Source: Unio delphinus (lineage: Eukaryota; Mollusca; Bivalvia; Unionida; Unionidae). Taken from it: DNA of 64,000 bases. The stretch lies in assembly GCA_029339505.1 (NCBI GenBank), contig JAQISU010000022.1, forward strand, positions 15,551,501-15,615,500. The letters are read 5' to 3'. Shown here piece by piece: positions 34,661 through 46,898 of this stretch (the first letter of the stretch is position 1; each line of letters opens with the position of its first letter). The notes beneath the pieces were generated by a model. That model searched no databases. It had not been told where the DNA came from and was given only the letters and a program-made list of their open reading frames with translations. Both the position numbers and the translations under genes were made by a program.

Positions 34661-35878
34661 TCAAGGTTACCACATAAGAAACTGAAGAGTAAAACTTGTA
34701 AATTTACTTGAAGAGGTAAGTCAAAAAATTATGATCAAGCCTGCTTTAGTTATGTTGCTATTTGGAATAATCATGAGTGTTGCTGTCTATATAAAAATTG
34801 AATCAAAGTGTTTAAAAAATGTTTAAATAATAATTACTTTGTATAGAGCCTAATTTTTCGAACCTCTAAGCCCTTTACAGCAACTATAATGATATGGCTA
34901 CAGAAAGAAAAAACACCATGAAATTGGAAACAAATTTATTTAAAAAGAAGAGGTCTTTAATAAAAGCATTCACACATTTATTGCTGATGTCAACACTGCC
35001 AGAAAGGTGATTACTGTGTTGCTGTACATTAACACAAGCAAAATGCAATAAATTGCATCATTTAGGTTTCAAGACATGACAAGTTTTGTTCTTAAAATTA
35101 CTATTCCACGATTATCTAATTGGCGAATATTAAAACTGAGCAATTGTGAATCTATTGGTTTTTATACTTTTAGTTATAAATCATTGATGACAAAATTGAC
35201 AATGTACTGACAAGACAACTGAAACTTATTAAAATATATTTAGATAATAATGACAATAATAATAAAAGTGACTAACAAGGTCAAGTTGGTGAGATTTCTT
35301 TTAAGTTTTTCAAGAGATGATGGTTAAAGTAGAATAATTTGCCATATTTAATTCTTAATTAATACAACTTATACCTAATGTTATAAAATTATCAATGTAA
35401 TTTTACTTGAAATACTAAGTAAAGTATCTGCAATATTAGTTGAAGTGGTTTATATCTTCAATACAACATTAATTAATTCGAAACATTTGCCAATCTATTG
35501 TACTATTTATTTTCAGTAGTCCGATAATACCCCTTGGATATACCCCTATATATTTATCAACCAATCAAACGAAGTTCAACCCAAGCGCCATATTAAATCT
35601 TCAGTCAATACAGAACAAGAATTGGGCCATGACATTTTCGATTCATAAACAGCGTCAAACTTTATTTATCAGGGAATGCAATAATACGGTTTGGGAATTA
35701 ACTATTTGCGTACCGGAAGTAATGTAAAAATCACCCCTTTAATTTATCACCTTTCCTTTGATCGGATGATTGTCGTATTTCAAAATAATGAGCGGGAAGA
35801 GGTTGGATGTTACGTATGATCATCTATTTATATGTTACTACTTTGCGGCAAATAGATTCAACATTTTTAATTGGTTTG
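34661..35878. other. 5' non-coding part of the pogo-type element with inserted repeat fragment
   Basis: AT-rich and without a gene. 34,840-34,925 is a diverged copy of the CR1/L2-like 3' end seen at 19,305-19,395 (shared blocks CCTAATTTT, CTCTAAGCCCT, ACCATGAAATTGG). The inner terminal motif of the pogo element lies at 35,519-35,533. Confidence 0.55.
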
Positions 35879-35903
35879 TCCGATAATACCCGTTGACATC
35901 TAA
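35879..35903. repeat. Right outer terminal motif of the pogo-type element
   Basis: GTCCGATAATACCCGTTGAC followed by ATCTA is the inverted counterpart of 21,329-21,353, bounded outside by TA. Confidence 0.5.
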
Positions 35904-37619
35904 GACGAGTTTTTGGGAGATATTTTGCTTTGAACCCACATGTCTATTGCTATAGATGGCTAGCTGATATTGGCGACTAACGATATTTCAGTCTAAAATA
36001 AAACTGACACTGGTCATGTAGGTGATTTACTGAAACAAATATTAAATATTTAATTTGAATTTGTCGGTAAGCATGTCTGAAGAATATATAAAATGGAATT
36101 GTTAATGTGCACGGAACTATAGTCAGAGGCTATATCCCCCGTTTGTTTTGCACCTTCCGCCGATTTAAGTATACATGAATTTAACCAGAATGAAGTACCT
36201 GTGGCCTGTGGGACGGGGATATAAACTTGAATATAAATGTCTAACCAGAACATACCATGAAGTAATTGTAATTTCTGGCATTTTCGACAATATTACACTG
36301 CTTTATTTATTATACTTTATATTTTGAATTTCCCTCAGGTCGTGATTTATATCATTTGGAATGTTTCTTTTTTATGTAAATGTTTAAGGGTCATGACCGC
36401 TACGATACGCGTACAATATAGTAAATGAGCATATTAGTTGAGATAACGTACTTAATTTTATTTTCCAATGAGCGTTAAAGAAAATAATAATTAAATTTTA
36501 ATTTTATAATGGATAGTTCTTACTTTTGGTATTCACTGTTTGCACATGTAATGCTCAGTAGTGACATTCACTCCGATATGGACCGGAAGTTGATCTAACA
36601 AGAATACACGAAGCAACGGATAAACTTTTCGCAAAATCGGCCCTTCATAATCGGTACGATTACATAAATGGTAATGGATGAAATATTTGGAGTGTCTTCT
36701 TTACAGTGGTGTACATTATGAGTGATTGAATGCACAGATAGATTCAGAAGATTAAATTGGAATCATCGAGGGGTCAGATTCTGACGGGCGAGAGTTAGGT
36801 ACCTTGCTTTAGATGCCGAGTGTATACATGAATTTACTCTGAATCAAGTGCCTGTGACTGGCAGCCAAAATTTAAACTTTGAAATTCTGTGTGTATAATA
36901 TAACCCATAGAAAGATCTTAATCAAACTATAAAAAAGTGATTATAAGTATACCTCATCTGGTATAAAAGTTATGGGTAAAATGATTCATAAAGTGCCGTG
37001 ATTTTCTTCAAAAACGCCAAAGTGCATAAGTGGCCAAATTAATTAGATGATTTTTAAATTAATTGCTTTTAAAGTATGTAACTTTCCATATATCGTACAT
37101 TCTGTTCAGAGTTTTTGCTCAATTTTATTTGGAACTCAATTCTCTGAAATAACGCTGTAGAAGACCTCGAAAAATCGACAATCTTAACTAAACTGGTCAA
37201 ATTAAACATCTTAGCTATCTATATATCAATTTTTAAAATTTAAAATGTATTGTGTTAAGATTACTGTAAACTAACGATATTATATTGTGAGGATTTAAAA
37301 CTTTTCATTTTTATCATCTCCCCACCCTCTGGGCAGAACTTTTATGGCGTCAACACACAACCGCACAAAAAAGTAAAATCTTTACTGTGCAGAAGAGCAC
37401 AAGCAATAACAATATTTTTCCAAACTGAAATAGACGTGTTATATAGCAAAGTCAATGCCAAAGTATCGTTTCTGTTTGGAAAAATCGCGTCAGGTTTGCA
37501 TTTCAAAATCTCAATAAAATACAGCAGGAATACTTTATAGAAAAATGGTAAATAATTTTTAAATTGCAGCTTACACCACATCAGGATAACAAGTCTTACG
37601 TTATTCAAATTTTAGAAGT
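35904..37619. other. Anonymous DNA, no gene seen
   Basis: Frames of 67 and 88 codons (36,050-36,253; 37,342-37,608) lack recognisable motifs. Confidence 0.5.
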
Positions 37620-38400
37620 TATCCAGGTTTTGCTTGAATGCCAGTAGTCTCTTTTTTCAAACTATTTTGAGGTTTTACCATCCATACGCGGGCATATGCT
37701 GAGCCAAACTGAACATCAGATATAAAAACATGCTTGGCATTCATGTCTGCCTCATCATGTACGTCAGGCCAACGATAAGCATCATCTGATCATGCAGCGC
37801 TCTAAGAACTTTTTAGTCCCAACAGGTTCTGTTTTGACATGTCACCTCTCCGATGTAATAATCACTGTCATGCTACTGTGATGCCTGTTCTAGCAAACTT
37901 AAAACTCCTTCCTTCAGACAAGCCATATCTGGAGCATCTTGACGTTCTTCCTCTGGCTGCTCTTCATTGGTCGCAGTCTTTAGGAACTCTCAAATTCTTC
38001 ACCATTTGGTTGTAGGACAAACTAGTTTTAACGAGTGGAGACTTCATTTATGAAATGACCCTGTGGTAATGCAGTACAGCCGTAATATTGCACTCAGTCT
38101 TCCATTTCTGTTTCTTGAAATACTGAAACACCCTCATAATCAGAAATATTCAATATTTGCTTCAGCAGCAGCTCTCAGCGCACGATGTATATCCTTCTGC
38201 AAGTTGTTATGTCTAAGATCATCTTGACACGAGGCTTGACAAATTTTATCAAAAAGTTTTTGAATTTGATCAGAAGTGACAGGAAATTTACATTTAAGCT
38301 GATGGAACGGGATCAAAAACTTGTAGCTGATGACATCTTGCTCTTGATGCTTAAGGGCAATCGTTCTCGCTTTGCCCTTTCTAATCAACCATGGTGGCAG
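37620..38400 (-). pseudogene. Unrecognised decayed coding patch
   Basis: The minus strand has an 82-codon frame (38,140-38,388) with protein-like composition: FLIPFHQLKCKFPVTSDQIQ, LRHNNLQKDIHRALRAAAEA. Downstream, in other frames, are YRWPDVHDEADMNAKHVFIS and AYARVWMVKP (about 37,780-37,670). The even amino-acid mix suggests an old mobile-element or host pseudogene. I do not recognise the family. Confidence 0.3.
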
Positions 38401-39751
38401 TTCTTATTCTCTGTAAAAGTGCAAAACAGCACAATTAATAATTTATAAGACCTGTATCTGCAAATGTTTGGAAACTGAACATTTTTCGTCCACATTTTCA
38501 AACTTAAACATTGTTTAACTCTTAAGGTATTTATTTATATATATTCTTGATTGAATGTTTTAACTTTGTGAGCACATTTTATTTTGATTTAGCAAAATGT
38601 TTTGATTTTTCTACACAACTCCAAATTGACATTGTGAGGATGGAAATGTTTTTTATCTTTATTAAAAATATTACATAGCAAAGAAACAGACCTACATAGA
38701 TTAATTACTATTGGTGTATGATAATTACTATCCCAGAGATACCAACTTAAAATATCGATAAAACTATGACCAAGAAATATTTTGATACAGCAGAGGAGAT
38801 GCATCGTAAGAGAGGAGCCATCTTCCTGTTTATAAACGTCCAATAAATGTGTAAAAATGATCAAAGAACAAGCACTACACAAAATATTTATGAACAGAAT
38901 GAGTACGAATTAATCGAATCATTATAGGTAGCTGTTATTTATTAAAATTAAATCATTCTCGCAACCTCGGAATGCAATATGGGTTAACACATGGCAATTA
39001 TAAACTGTCTGTCGCAGTATACCATTTTATCAATTATCTTTTTAAATCCATTAAACTTTTTTTTTAAAAAAATGCACAGAAATTTTCATAGATGTTTGAA
39101 AAAGCGAGAAAAACAATACTTACCAATGTGCTGTGGCAATTTCTCACAAACTAGACCAAAATTTGGATCGCTTGTCGATGTGAAGTCTGCCATTTAATTC
39201 TTAATCTCCTCACAGCGCGCGACTCGAAATATTTGAATATGACCATGTGATTTATAGGCTTGAGATTGGTTGCCTTTAATGCAATATCGAAGCCATGCAT
39301 ATCATTAGATTCAGAGAAAACTGGGCTTTTCAGCCCATACAGATATATTAAGTTTAAAAAATGGCGTAGATATTCAGACGGAAAAATTGATCTTTTTTTT
39401 GGAATGCTTACCAAGAAAATTTAATTTGAACATGTACATTTCAAACATATAAACATGAAGATCGTTCCCCGCTATTCAATATGGTGGTATTTTTAGGTCT
39501 TGACCCGGTGAGTTTGTAATTTAAATGGAATTTACCTAGCGAATGCAATAACGTTTGCTTTCACTGTGAGGTGTTGAGTTGACCAAATCGTGCCCAAAAG
39601 TGAAACTTCCTATTTTTAAATGCAACTTGCTATTCAATCACTTATTTCATCAACAAACCAGACAGTTAAAAAGAGCAAGAAATGAACTTTATTTCAACAT
39701 AAATTGTAATATTGCTGGTTCATCTAACGATGATATGGCTGGTATTAGATG
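38401..39751. other. Anonymous DNA, no gene seen
   Basis: Frames of up to 97 codons (38,589-38,882) are not recognisable. A 31-bp stretch with 7-bp inverted ends (CATCTAA/TTAGATG, about 39,721-39,751) borders the LINE start. Confidence 0.45.
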
Positions 39752-40278
39752 ATCGTTTGCACCCTGCGGGTTTGGGGTGGTAGAATTGGCCCGACGTGCC
39801 TCGCCACGTGTCGTAAAAGGCGACTAAGTAGAGGCAACCTGTTGCCGTGGGTTGCGTCCCGTGTCGGGGAGGAAAGGATCCTGGTATTTGCAACACACTA
39901 CTTTGGCCTCTACTTCTCTTAGACGGGTGGTCGAGATGGGCCCGGTCTCTACAAATCGGCCGGTCACGCCGAGCCCTAGGAAGTCTTTAACTCTCTCACC
40001 TCCTTTTACGTTCTCCTTATATCTCCTTTGATACCACCATTGCTCCTATACTCTATTGCTATATCTTTCCCTTTCCCAAATCTTAGAAGACTTCTTAGAA
40101 GGCAGTGCTTTAACGGGTCAATCGAGGGGTAATTTTACTGACCTTAGAAATTGGCGACTTCAGGGTCATCCAAAGGTAATTTTATCAACTGAGTATAGCA
40201 TCTGTGTATCCCTGGCACTATAAAAGTGTTCCCTTGGTGGGTGGGGAGCACGGGTGCTGAATTTTTCAATCAAGCCAT
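39752..40278 (+). other. 5' UTR of the Jockey/Nimb-like LINE
   Basis: GC-richer than its surroundings, with GCCACGTGTCGTAAAAGGCG and GTCACGCCGAGCCCTAGGAA, the sort of internal-promoter leader found on molluscan Jockey-superfamily LINEs. It runs to the first ATG of ORF1. The exact start is not fixed because no target duplication was found. Confidence 0.6.
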
Positions 40279-41423
40279 CATGGAAAAAAACCCAATAAAC
40301 GTACCAAACCACTGTCTCACTCGGATGAAGAACCACGTGGCGTGGAATCATTTCCATGCTTCATGGTTATTCAATCAAAAGATGATGCTAAACCGCTTTT
40401 AGGTTTATCTCCATTTATTATCGAGAAAACCATTACGGGATCGATTGGCACACCAAAAAGTGTGAAAAAACTAAAATCGGGTTGCCTTCTTGTAGAGTTT
40501 GAGCAAAAGGGGCAAACAGACAATATCATGAAGATGAAAACATTCTTTGATATTCCAGTGACCACATTCGCTCACACTACACTTAATTCGTCCAAAGGCG
40601 TAATACGATGTCGTGACTTGGCTGGAGTCACCGACGCAGATATCATCGAAGGGATGAAACATGAAGGTGACACTGCAGTGCGAAGAATACGTATTAAACG
40701 TAAGAACACCCTGCAGGACACCAATACATTTGTACTCGCCTTTAATAAACCGACAGTGCCCAAAGTGGTCAAGGTTGGGTGTTTACAAGTAAAGGTTGAG
40801 ATCTACATGCCAAACCCCCTTCGATGCTATAAATGTCAAAAATACGGCCATCACGAGGATCGATGTTCCAGAGCCAAGGTATGTGGCCGATGTGGAGAAC
40901 ACTCATCAGAGCAACTCCGCATTGTGTCAACTGTGGCAAGGAACATCACGCCAGTTCCAAAGATTGTGATACATGGAAACAGGAGAAGGAAATTCAGAGG
41001 GTAAAGTTTACCTCGAACATTGCCTACCCAGAGGCCAGAAAACTTGTCCAGGCGAAAACATCCCTTCCTGGCCCATCCTTCTCCACAGTAGTAAAACACA
41101 ATCCAAAAAGCACGAAGGTCGCCCAAACACAGACGGATCAGCCCGATTCAACCACAAGTGCCAATATCCCTAATTATAAGCCACAGAAAAGCACATCATC
41201 AACTTATACAACATCTGATAGCAATCCACCACAAAAATCACCAAGACAGAAACACAAAACACAAACAAATAAACCGCAAAAGGGGTCTGATGACCCCATT
41301 AAACTTTACAACAGGTTTGGAGACATTGAGAGCATGGATGCAGAAGAAACTGCTCCATGTACTCAAAGTAGCTCCAAATCTAGTAAACCTAAATATAACC
41401 CGGTACTTTCTCCAGACAAATAA
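40279..41423 (+). pseudogene. LINE ORF1: RNA-binding Gag-like protein with CCHC knuckles (frameshifted)
   Basis: Starting at an ATG at 40,279, with an early 1-base shift, the frame encodes ESFPCFMVIQSKDDAKPLLG, an RRM-like middle region, and zinc knuckles: CYKCQKYGHHEDRC (about 40,830-40,870), CGRCGEHS, then after a 1-base shift near 40,900 HCVNCGKEHHASSKDC (about 40,915-40,965). The tail is Ser/Thr/Lys-rich and ends at TAA 41,421-41,423. ORF1 proteins of this LINE group bind the element RNA. At least two frameshifts make it non-functional. Confidence 0.85.
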
Positions 41424-41484
41424 CAACACATACTTAATCCGCGAATAGTCTAATCTAACTCCAGAATCTCCAGCATAACATTAT

Positions 41485-42220
41485 AATGAAGAACACCATC
41501 ATACAATTGTCGAGGACTTAAAGCAAACTACAATGATATTCTTCTGCTTTTAAATGAACGCGATCCTGCTGTACATTGTTTACAGGAAACTTTCCTGAAA
41601 GTGACAGATCAAATTACTTTTAAAAACTTTTCCCTGTTTAACGCGTATTGTCAAAACGCTGACAGGGCCTCAGGAGGAGTCTCTATTGCTGTGAACAATA
41701 GAGCCCCTCACAGAGTCATTCCTTTAAACATAAATTTACAAGTCATTGCTGTAAGTGTCGCTCTACATCGAGTGATTACTTTTTGTTCCATTTACTTACC
41801 ACCAAACACCAACCTAGTACAAAAGGAATTAGACAATCTTGTTGAACAACTTCCCGCGCCTTTCGTTTTACTCGGGGATTTTAATTCCCATAACATTTTA
41901 TGGGGATCAAATCACATAAGCGACAGAGGCCATAAAATAGAAAATTTTATTTCTAGACACGATCTGTGTCTATATAACACTAACAAACCAACATATTTAC
42001 ACCCAGGAACGGGTACGTACACGTGCATAGATTTGACAATTTGCTATCCTCACTGCTTTTGGACTATGAATGGAAGGTCGCTGATGACCTTCACAGCAGT
42101 GATCACTTTCCAATCACTTTTGAAAATAATTCTAAAATTGACGATGCAATTTTACAACGGAATATAAAAAAGGCCGACTGGGCTATGTTTGAAACACTAT
42201 GTAAAACTAGACTAGACTAA
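41485..42220 (+). pseudogene. LINE ORF2: AP-type endonuclease domain
   Basis: The frame begins around NCRGLKANYNDILLLL (41,507) and carries CLQETFL, the metal-binding LLGDFNSHNILWGS, then after a frameshift near 42,030 the closing motif SDHFPI (about 42,095). This is the apurinic-type endonuclease that nicks the target in non-LTR retrotransposons. Stops (an early TAA at about 41,520) and the frameshift show decay. Confidence 0.85.
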
Positions 42221-43900
42221 ATAATGATACAGTATTCAACGCTATTAATCCTATACAACATTTTACCTCCGTTCTAATTTCAATTGCAGATGAATCTATT
42301 CCCAAGTCCACAACGAAGAGCAAGAGATTGCAAAAACCATGGGTAACCAAGGAATGCAAAGAAGCCATTAAACAACGCCGAGAAGCATTAAAAACATTCA
42401 ACAATCGTCCAACGCCCGAAAATTTAAATAAATATCGTATTGTCCGGGCTAAAACTCGACGCACAATCAAAGAATGTAAACGTGCATCCTGGAAGAAATA
42501 TATTTCTTTAAACTCTCGTTCCTCAACGAAAAATAAGTGGAAAGAGGAAACACAATTCTATTCGACACCTAAAAATAAACAATAGCAATTTTAGTTCGAA
42601 ACGTAATATAGCAAATATTCTTGCCGATAGCTTTTCGAAAAACTCATCATCTAATTATTCAGATGCCTTTAGAAGATTAAAATTTAAAAAAGAAAAGTCA
42701 CGTTTAAAATTTGCATCGAACAACACTGAAAATTATAACCAGCTGTTTTCTTTATTGGAGCTTAGGGAGGCATAAGACAAGGCCCATGATACATCCACTG
42801 GGCCTGACGAAGTACATTACCAGTTCTTGAAACACCTCGCAGAATCTTCTCTGACATTACGTCTTAAAATCTTTAATGATTTATGGATTGCTAGTAATGT
42901 ACCTAAGAGCTGGAAAGAAGCAACAGTGATACCGATTCCCAAACCAGGCAAAGATAACGAAGATCCTAACAGCTATCGGCCTATTGTATTGACAAGCTTC
43001 GTATGAAAAACAATGGAACGAATGATTAATTCTCGGCTTGTATGGTACTTGGAAAGTAATAATTTAATTTCTCCTTTCCAAAGTGGCTTCCGTACTGGTC
43101 GTAGTACTAACGATCATCTGGTTGGACTGGAAACGTTTATTCGCGATGCATTTATCAAGAAGGAAGGAGTGTTCTTTGATTTAGAAAAGGAATTTGATAC
43201 AAGCTGGAAGTACGGGATACTAAATGATCTGCACGATCTAGGTCTAAAAGGCCGTCTGCCCGCTTTCATCTCCAGTTTTCTCTCCGACAGAGACTTCAAA
43301 GTACGCGTGGGCCCTACCCTCTCCGATATGCACCAGCAAGAGATGGGTGTGCCCCAGGGCAGTATTTTATTTGTGACGCTATTTAATATCAAAATCAATA
43401 GCATCACCAAGTGTTTAAATCCCGGTGTGGATTGCTCTTTATATGTAGACGATTTTTTAATTTGTTATCGATCAAAGCACATGCATACAATTGAAAGGCA
43501 ACTTCAACAAAATATCAATAAGATCCACAATTGGGCCAGTAATAACGGTTTCAAATTTTCTAAATCGAAAACAGTATGCATGCATTTCTGTCAATTGCGA
43601 AGACATCATGATGACCCTAAACTCACGCTGGACGGAACACTTATTCCAGTTGTTGAGGAAACAAAGTTTTTGGGTATTATCTTCGACAGAAAACTGACTT
43701 TTATACCACACAGCAAGAATTTAGAAGCTAAAAGCTTTAAATTTACTAAACGTAATTGCGCACACTGACTGGGGTGCTCATAAAAAAGTCCTCAATTTGT
43801 ATAGAACATTTATCCGTTCTATACTAGACTATGGATGCATCTGGATCAGCTAGGAATTCTTTTTTGAAAATGCTTGACCCAATTCATCATCAGGGAATAA
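42221..43900 (+). pseudogene. LINE ORF2: reverse transcriptase domain
   Basis: RT motifs in order: STGPDEVHYQFLKHL (about 42,800), WKEATVIPIPKPGKD and SYRPIVLTS (about 42,910-43,000), one stop at 43,003, FQSGFRTGRSTNDHL, the catalytic FFDLEKEFDTSWKYG (D56 of the 251-codon frame 43,013-43,768), MGVPQGS, YVDDF (D146, D147) and FLGIIFDRKLTF. All catalytic Asp residues are present. The linker region before the RT (42,328-42,585) is basic. Frame changes occur near 42,585 and 43,750. Confidence 0.9.
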
Positions 43901-45000
43901 GACTTGCTCTAGGAGCATTCAAGACATCTCCATGCGAAAGCCTTCTCGCGGAAGCGAATTAACCACCTTTATCGCACCGCAGATAAATGCTTTCTATACA
44001 GTACGCTCTTAGGTTAAGATCAAACCCTCTGAACCCTGCTTTTTCGGATGTTTTTCAACCAAAATACAAAACTTTATACGAAAACAAACCAAATGCCATA
44101 CCTTCATTTGGCATCAGAATATCATCCCGTTTTGACACTATCAAAATTATTATCCCTACAGTTCAGAACACGTTTGTCTCGAAAACACCACCTTGGCTTT
44201 TTAAGCAACCCAAATTGATTTTTACGTTGCACGATGGGAGAAAATCTGAGACAAATCCTGCCGTTTTCCAGAACTCTTATCATGAACTCCTCAACTACAA
44301 ACTACACCAACATTTTTACTGATGGATCAAAAGTTGATAACAAGGCTGCTGCAGCCTTCATTAGTGGCATGCACATGACCAAAGTGCGCTTGCCAAACGA
44401 TGCGTCCATTTTTCAGCAGAAATCTGAGCAATAGACCTTGCTCTGAAATTTATTGAACAAAAGCGCATTTTAAATGGCATTATTTTCTGTGTTTCTCTGT
44501 CAGTACTTCAGTCGCTACACCATAGAAAACTGGATAATCCATTACTAGTCGATATTCTCGTCAAAAAACTCGGAGCTTAGTAGCTCCTACAACATAGTAT
44601 ACTGTTGGCTACCTAGCCATATTGGTATTAGAGGTAATGAAGAAACAGACCGGGCTGCTAAGATGGCTCTATCCCAAGAACCATCGGATTTTAAATTACC
44701 TTTAATTATTTTAAACCTTGTATTAAAAAGTACCTACGTCAGAAGTGGCTGGCGTCATGGGATGATGCAGTTAATAACAAACTTCATGCCATCAAACCAA
44801 CCCTGGGAGAATGGACTCCTTCCTACAGAACTATCCGTAGGGAGGAGGTTGTCATTGCAAGAATCAGAATCGGTCAGACATACATTACCCACTCCCACAT
44901 ACTGAAAGGTGAAGATCCACCAGAGTGCGTTTCTTGCAATGAGCCATTCACTGTTAAATACTATGACCGAATGTTAAGACCTGGGACCTACGCGTGTTAA
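43901..45000 (+). pseudogene. LINE ORF2: RNase H domain and C-terminal cysteine motif
   Basis: After the RT thumb (CESLLAEAN region, about 43,930) the frame reads NIFTDGSKVDNKAAAAFI (about 44,310), the first catalytic Asp of RNase H, then SEQ near 44,425 and WLPSHIGIRGNEETDRAAK (about 44,610-44,660), the last RNase H block. A C-terminal ECVSCNEPFTVKYYDR follows (about 44,925-44,970). The presence of RNase H supports a Jockey/Nimb or I-like placement. Multiple frameshifts. Confidence 0.85.
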
Positions 45001-45385
45001 ATACTATAATGTACATGACATGAAGGAACTTTTTGATACAATACAAATCACTTGTATTTTAGATTTCCTAAAGCAAGTAAATCTCTATTTTGAACTATAA
45101 ATTGTATGCCATCATCAAGAATATTTTTAATGCAAATATCACCTCTTATTTACAACATCTTGTCATCAACATACACCATTTACATCTCCCGTAGATTGGG
45201 AAGCTTCATATTTTCCTGTTACCAACATCTTACCATTTTATATTTAACTAGTATGGTTTTTTATATTGCTGGTCGATGTTAAACCTTTCTTATTTTTGAA
45301 CATATAACCTATTGTATGGCGCTAAATAGCCTAAAAGTGCTGGTGCGCCGTTAAAATTGAAGTAAACAAACAAACAAACATGGTT
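45001..45385 (+). repeat. LINE 3' UTR with (CAAA)n tail
   Basis: About 380 bp ending in GTTAAAATTGAAGTAAACAA plus short CAAA repeats. The same 3' end occurs as a truncated copy at 56,460-56,880, which confirms this is the element's terminus. The DNA right after the tail is PLE sequence in the opposite orientation. Confidence 0.9.
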
Positions 45386-46195
45386 CCATATCATCAATGT
45401 TTAATGAAAGTTTGTACCAAGCAGATGAATTCGACTTTTCTTTTTGAAGAAAATCTATTTCTAATTTACCTATAAAAAGGAAGCGTATGAAGTAGCCATA
45501 TGACTACCCATTGTCTTACCCATTATTTGTAAATAATTCATGTCATTAAATGGAAAATAATTGTTTTTGAAAAAAAGTTTGATTATTTTACAAATATCTT
45601 AACTAGATCATTTTCTATTATTAGGATGTTTTTCAATAAAATAATCAAATGTGGTATATAGTGGTGTTATAATCTAATACAAGGATTGAGGTATCAGATG
45701 GCTGTGGAATAGACGTGAACGTTTTTATGAAAATAATTGTATCTTTAATGTATAAAGGAAGCGATTTCATTAAAGGTTGTAAACGCTATCAATACATTTT
45801 GATTCGTTTTCAATATATGATATGAGTTGTCTTGGATAAGTTAAAGCTAAATTATGGTCAGAAGTTTTAAGAGTTTAGATAATCTGTAGAATTGATGTGT
45901 TATGAGGGAAAGTATCCTCGTATACGGAATTAATTTTAGCAATCTAATTAATACAGCCTTTTTTTAAATTTCTATTGAGGGGTTATTGTTAATGTGTTTG
46001 TAGTATTTCTCATCTTTTAACTAGGTTCAACTTTAACATGATCTTGATTCATAAGAATAATCTCGGTTATTTTTAGTCGTTTTAACTTGCTGTGGTCATT
46101 CATTATATCATATTAAACTTAATGTTTTCCTTATAAATATTACTATATGATTTTTTGATTATCAGTTAAGATTTTTTGTGATTGAACTTGATGGT
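45386..46195 (-). pseudogene. Penelope-like element RT core, copy 2 (decayed)
   Basis: Aligns by eye over its whole length with the RT of the PLE at 50,640-51,330 and then with the PLE N-terminal block at 53,190-53,360. Here the two are continuous, without the cassette that splits the other copy. Shared DNA blocks include TGACTACCCATTG (45,500) and GATCTTGATTCATAA (46,039). Many frameshifts and stops. Its left end, at the RT active-site region, is cut by the plus-strand LINE. Confidence 0.75.
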
Positions 46196-46780
46196 GTGCC
46201 GATCAGTTCCCTTGGGGGGGGGGAGGGGGCTGTTTCAAGTAGCTCGTCATATTCTCTATTTTCTGAATTTGTTCTGATTGGAGACGGAACATGTTCTTGT
46301 CTACTACATCTCTAAGTTCACGGAAAAAGTTGACATGCCAAATTCCATTATCTATAGTTCTATTGATGCCTGTTTTAAATTTAATTTCTGTAATTAAATG
46401 GTTGTGCGTTCAGCAGTAAAACTATTTCTCCTTGTAAATCGTGAAATACGAGGTAGGCATTAGGTACATTATTTTAAAAATGTACAAATGGCTTTACATA
46501 CCTCGTAAGTTCTTACATGTTTATCTATTAAGTCCTTCTGTGTGAAATCTGTAAAATGGACGGTTATCACATTTAATCAAATCCTTTTGGATGATTAGTC
46601 CTCGTAGAGTAAATTACGTACCAAAGAAGTTGTTCCATTGAATGTAATCCGACATCATGAAATATGTCCACACACTCTGAAAAGTGAGCAGGAAGTTTCC
46701 CGGATTTCCCGCCAGGAAGCACGTGCGTTACCATTTTGTGCATGCGCAGACGCACTTCTGTTATGAGGTATGGCTACTCG
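46196..46780 (-). pseudogene. Parvovirus-type Rep/NS1-like HUH nuclease domain, copy 2 (truncated, decayed)
   Basis: Homologous by eye to 52,270-52,930. Minus-strand landmarks: a start context MHKMVTHVLPGG (about 46,740), SDYIQWNNFFGT (about 46,630), the metal-binding pair HNHLITE (about 46,388-46,410), then GIWHVNFFRELRDVV (about 46,340) and ENMTSYLK (about 46,240). HxH followed by a downstream Tyr is the layout of HUH nickases that start rolling-circle or rolling-hairpin replication. The copy stops in a poly-C/G run (46,214-46,230) before any helicase. Several frameshifts. It is flanked on both sides by PLE sequence in the same orientation. Confidence 0.7.
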
Positions 46781-46898
46781 GAACGGAGATCTTATTTCTT
46801 TACACGGAGGTTAGGAGGAGGATGGTGGGTGGAACTCTAAACCCCGGACTTGTAATATTACCGTACTGAAAGATATCGATATTAGAACTTCACCTTCT
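46781..46898. promoter_or_regulatory. Upstream block of Rep-like copy 2
   Basis: About 120 bp between the Rep-like start and the palindrome, matching 52,960-53,088 of the other copy (shared ACGGAGATCTTAT, GTGGG.GG.ACTC and AGAACTTCACCTTCTTAG). By position it would hold the viral promoter. Confidence 0.5.
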
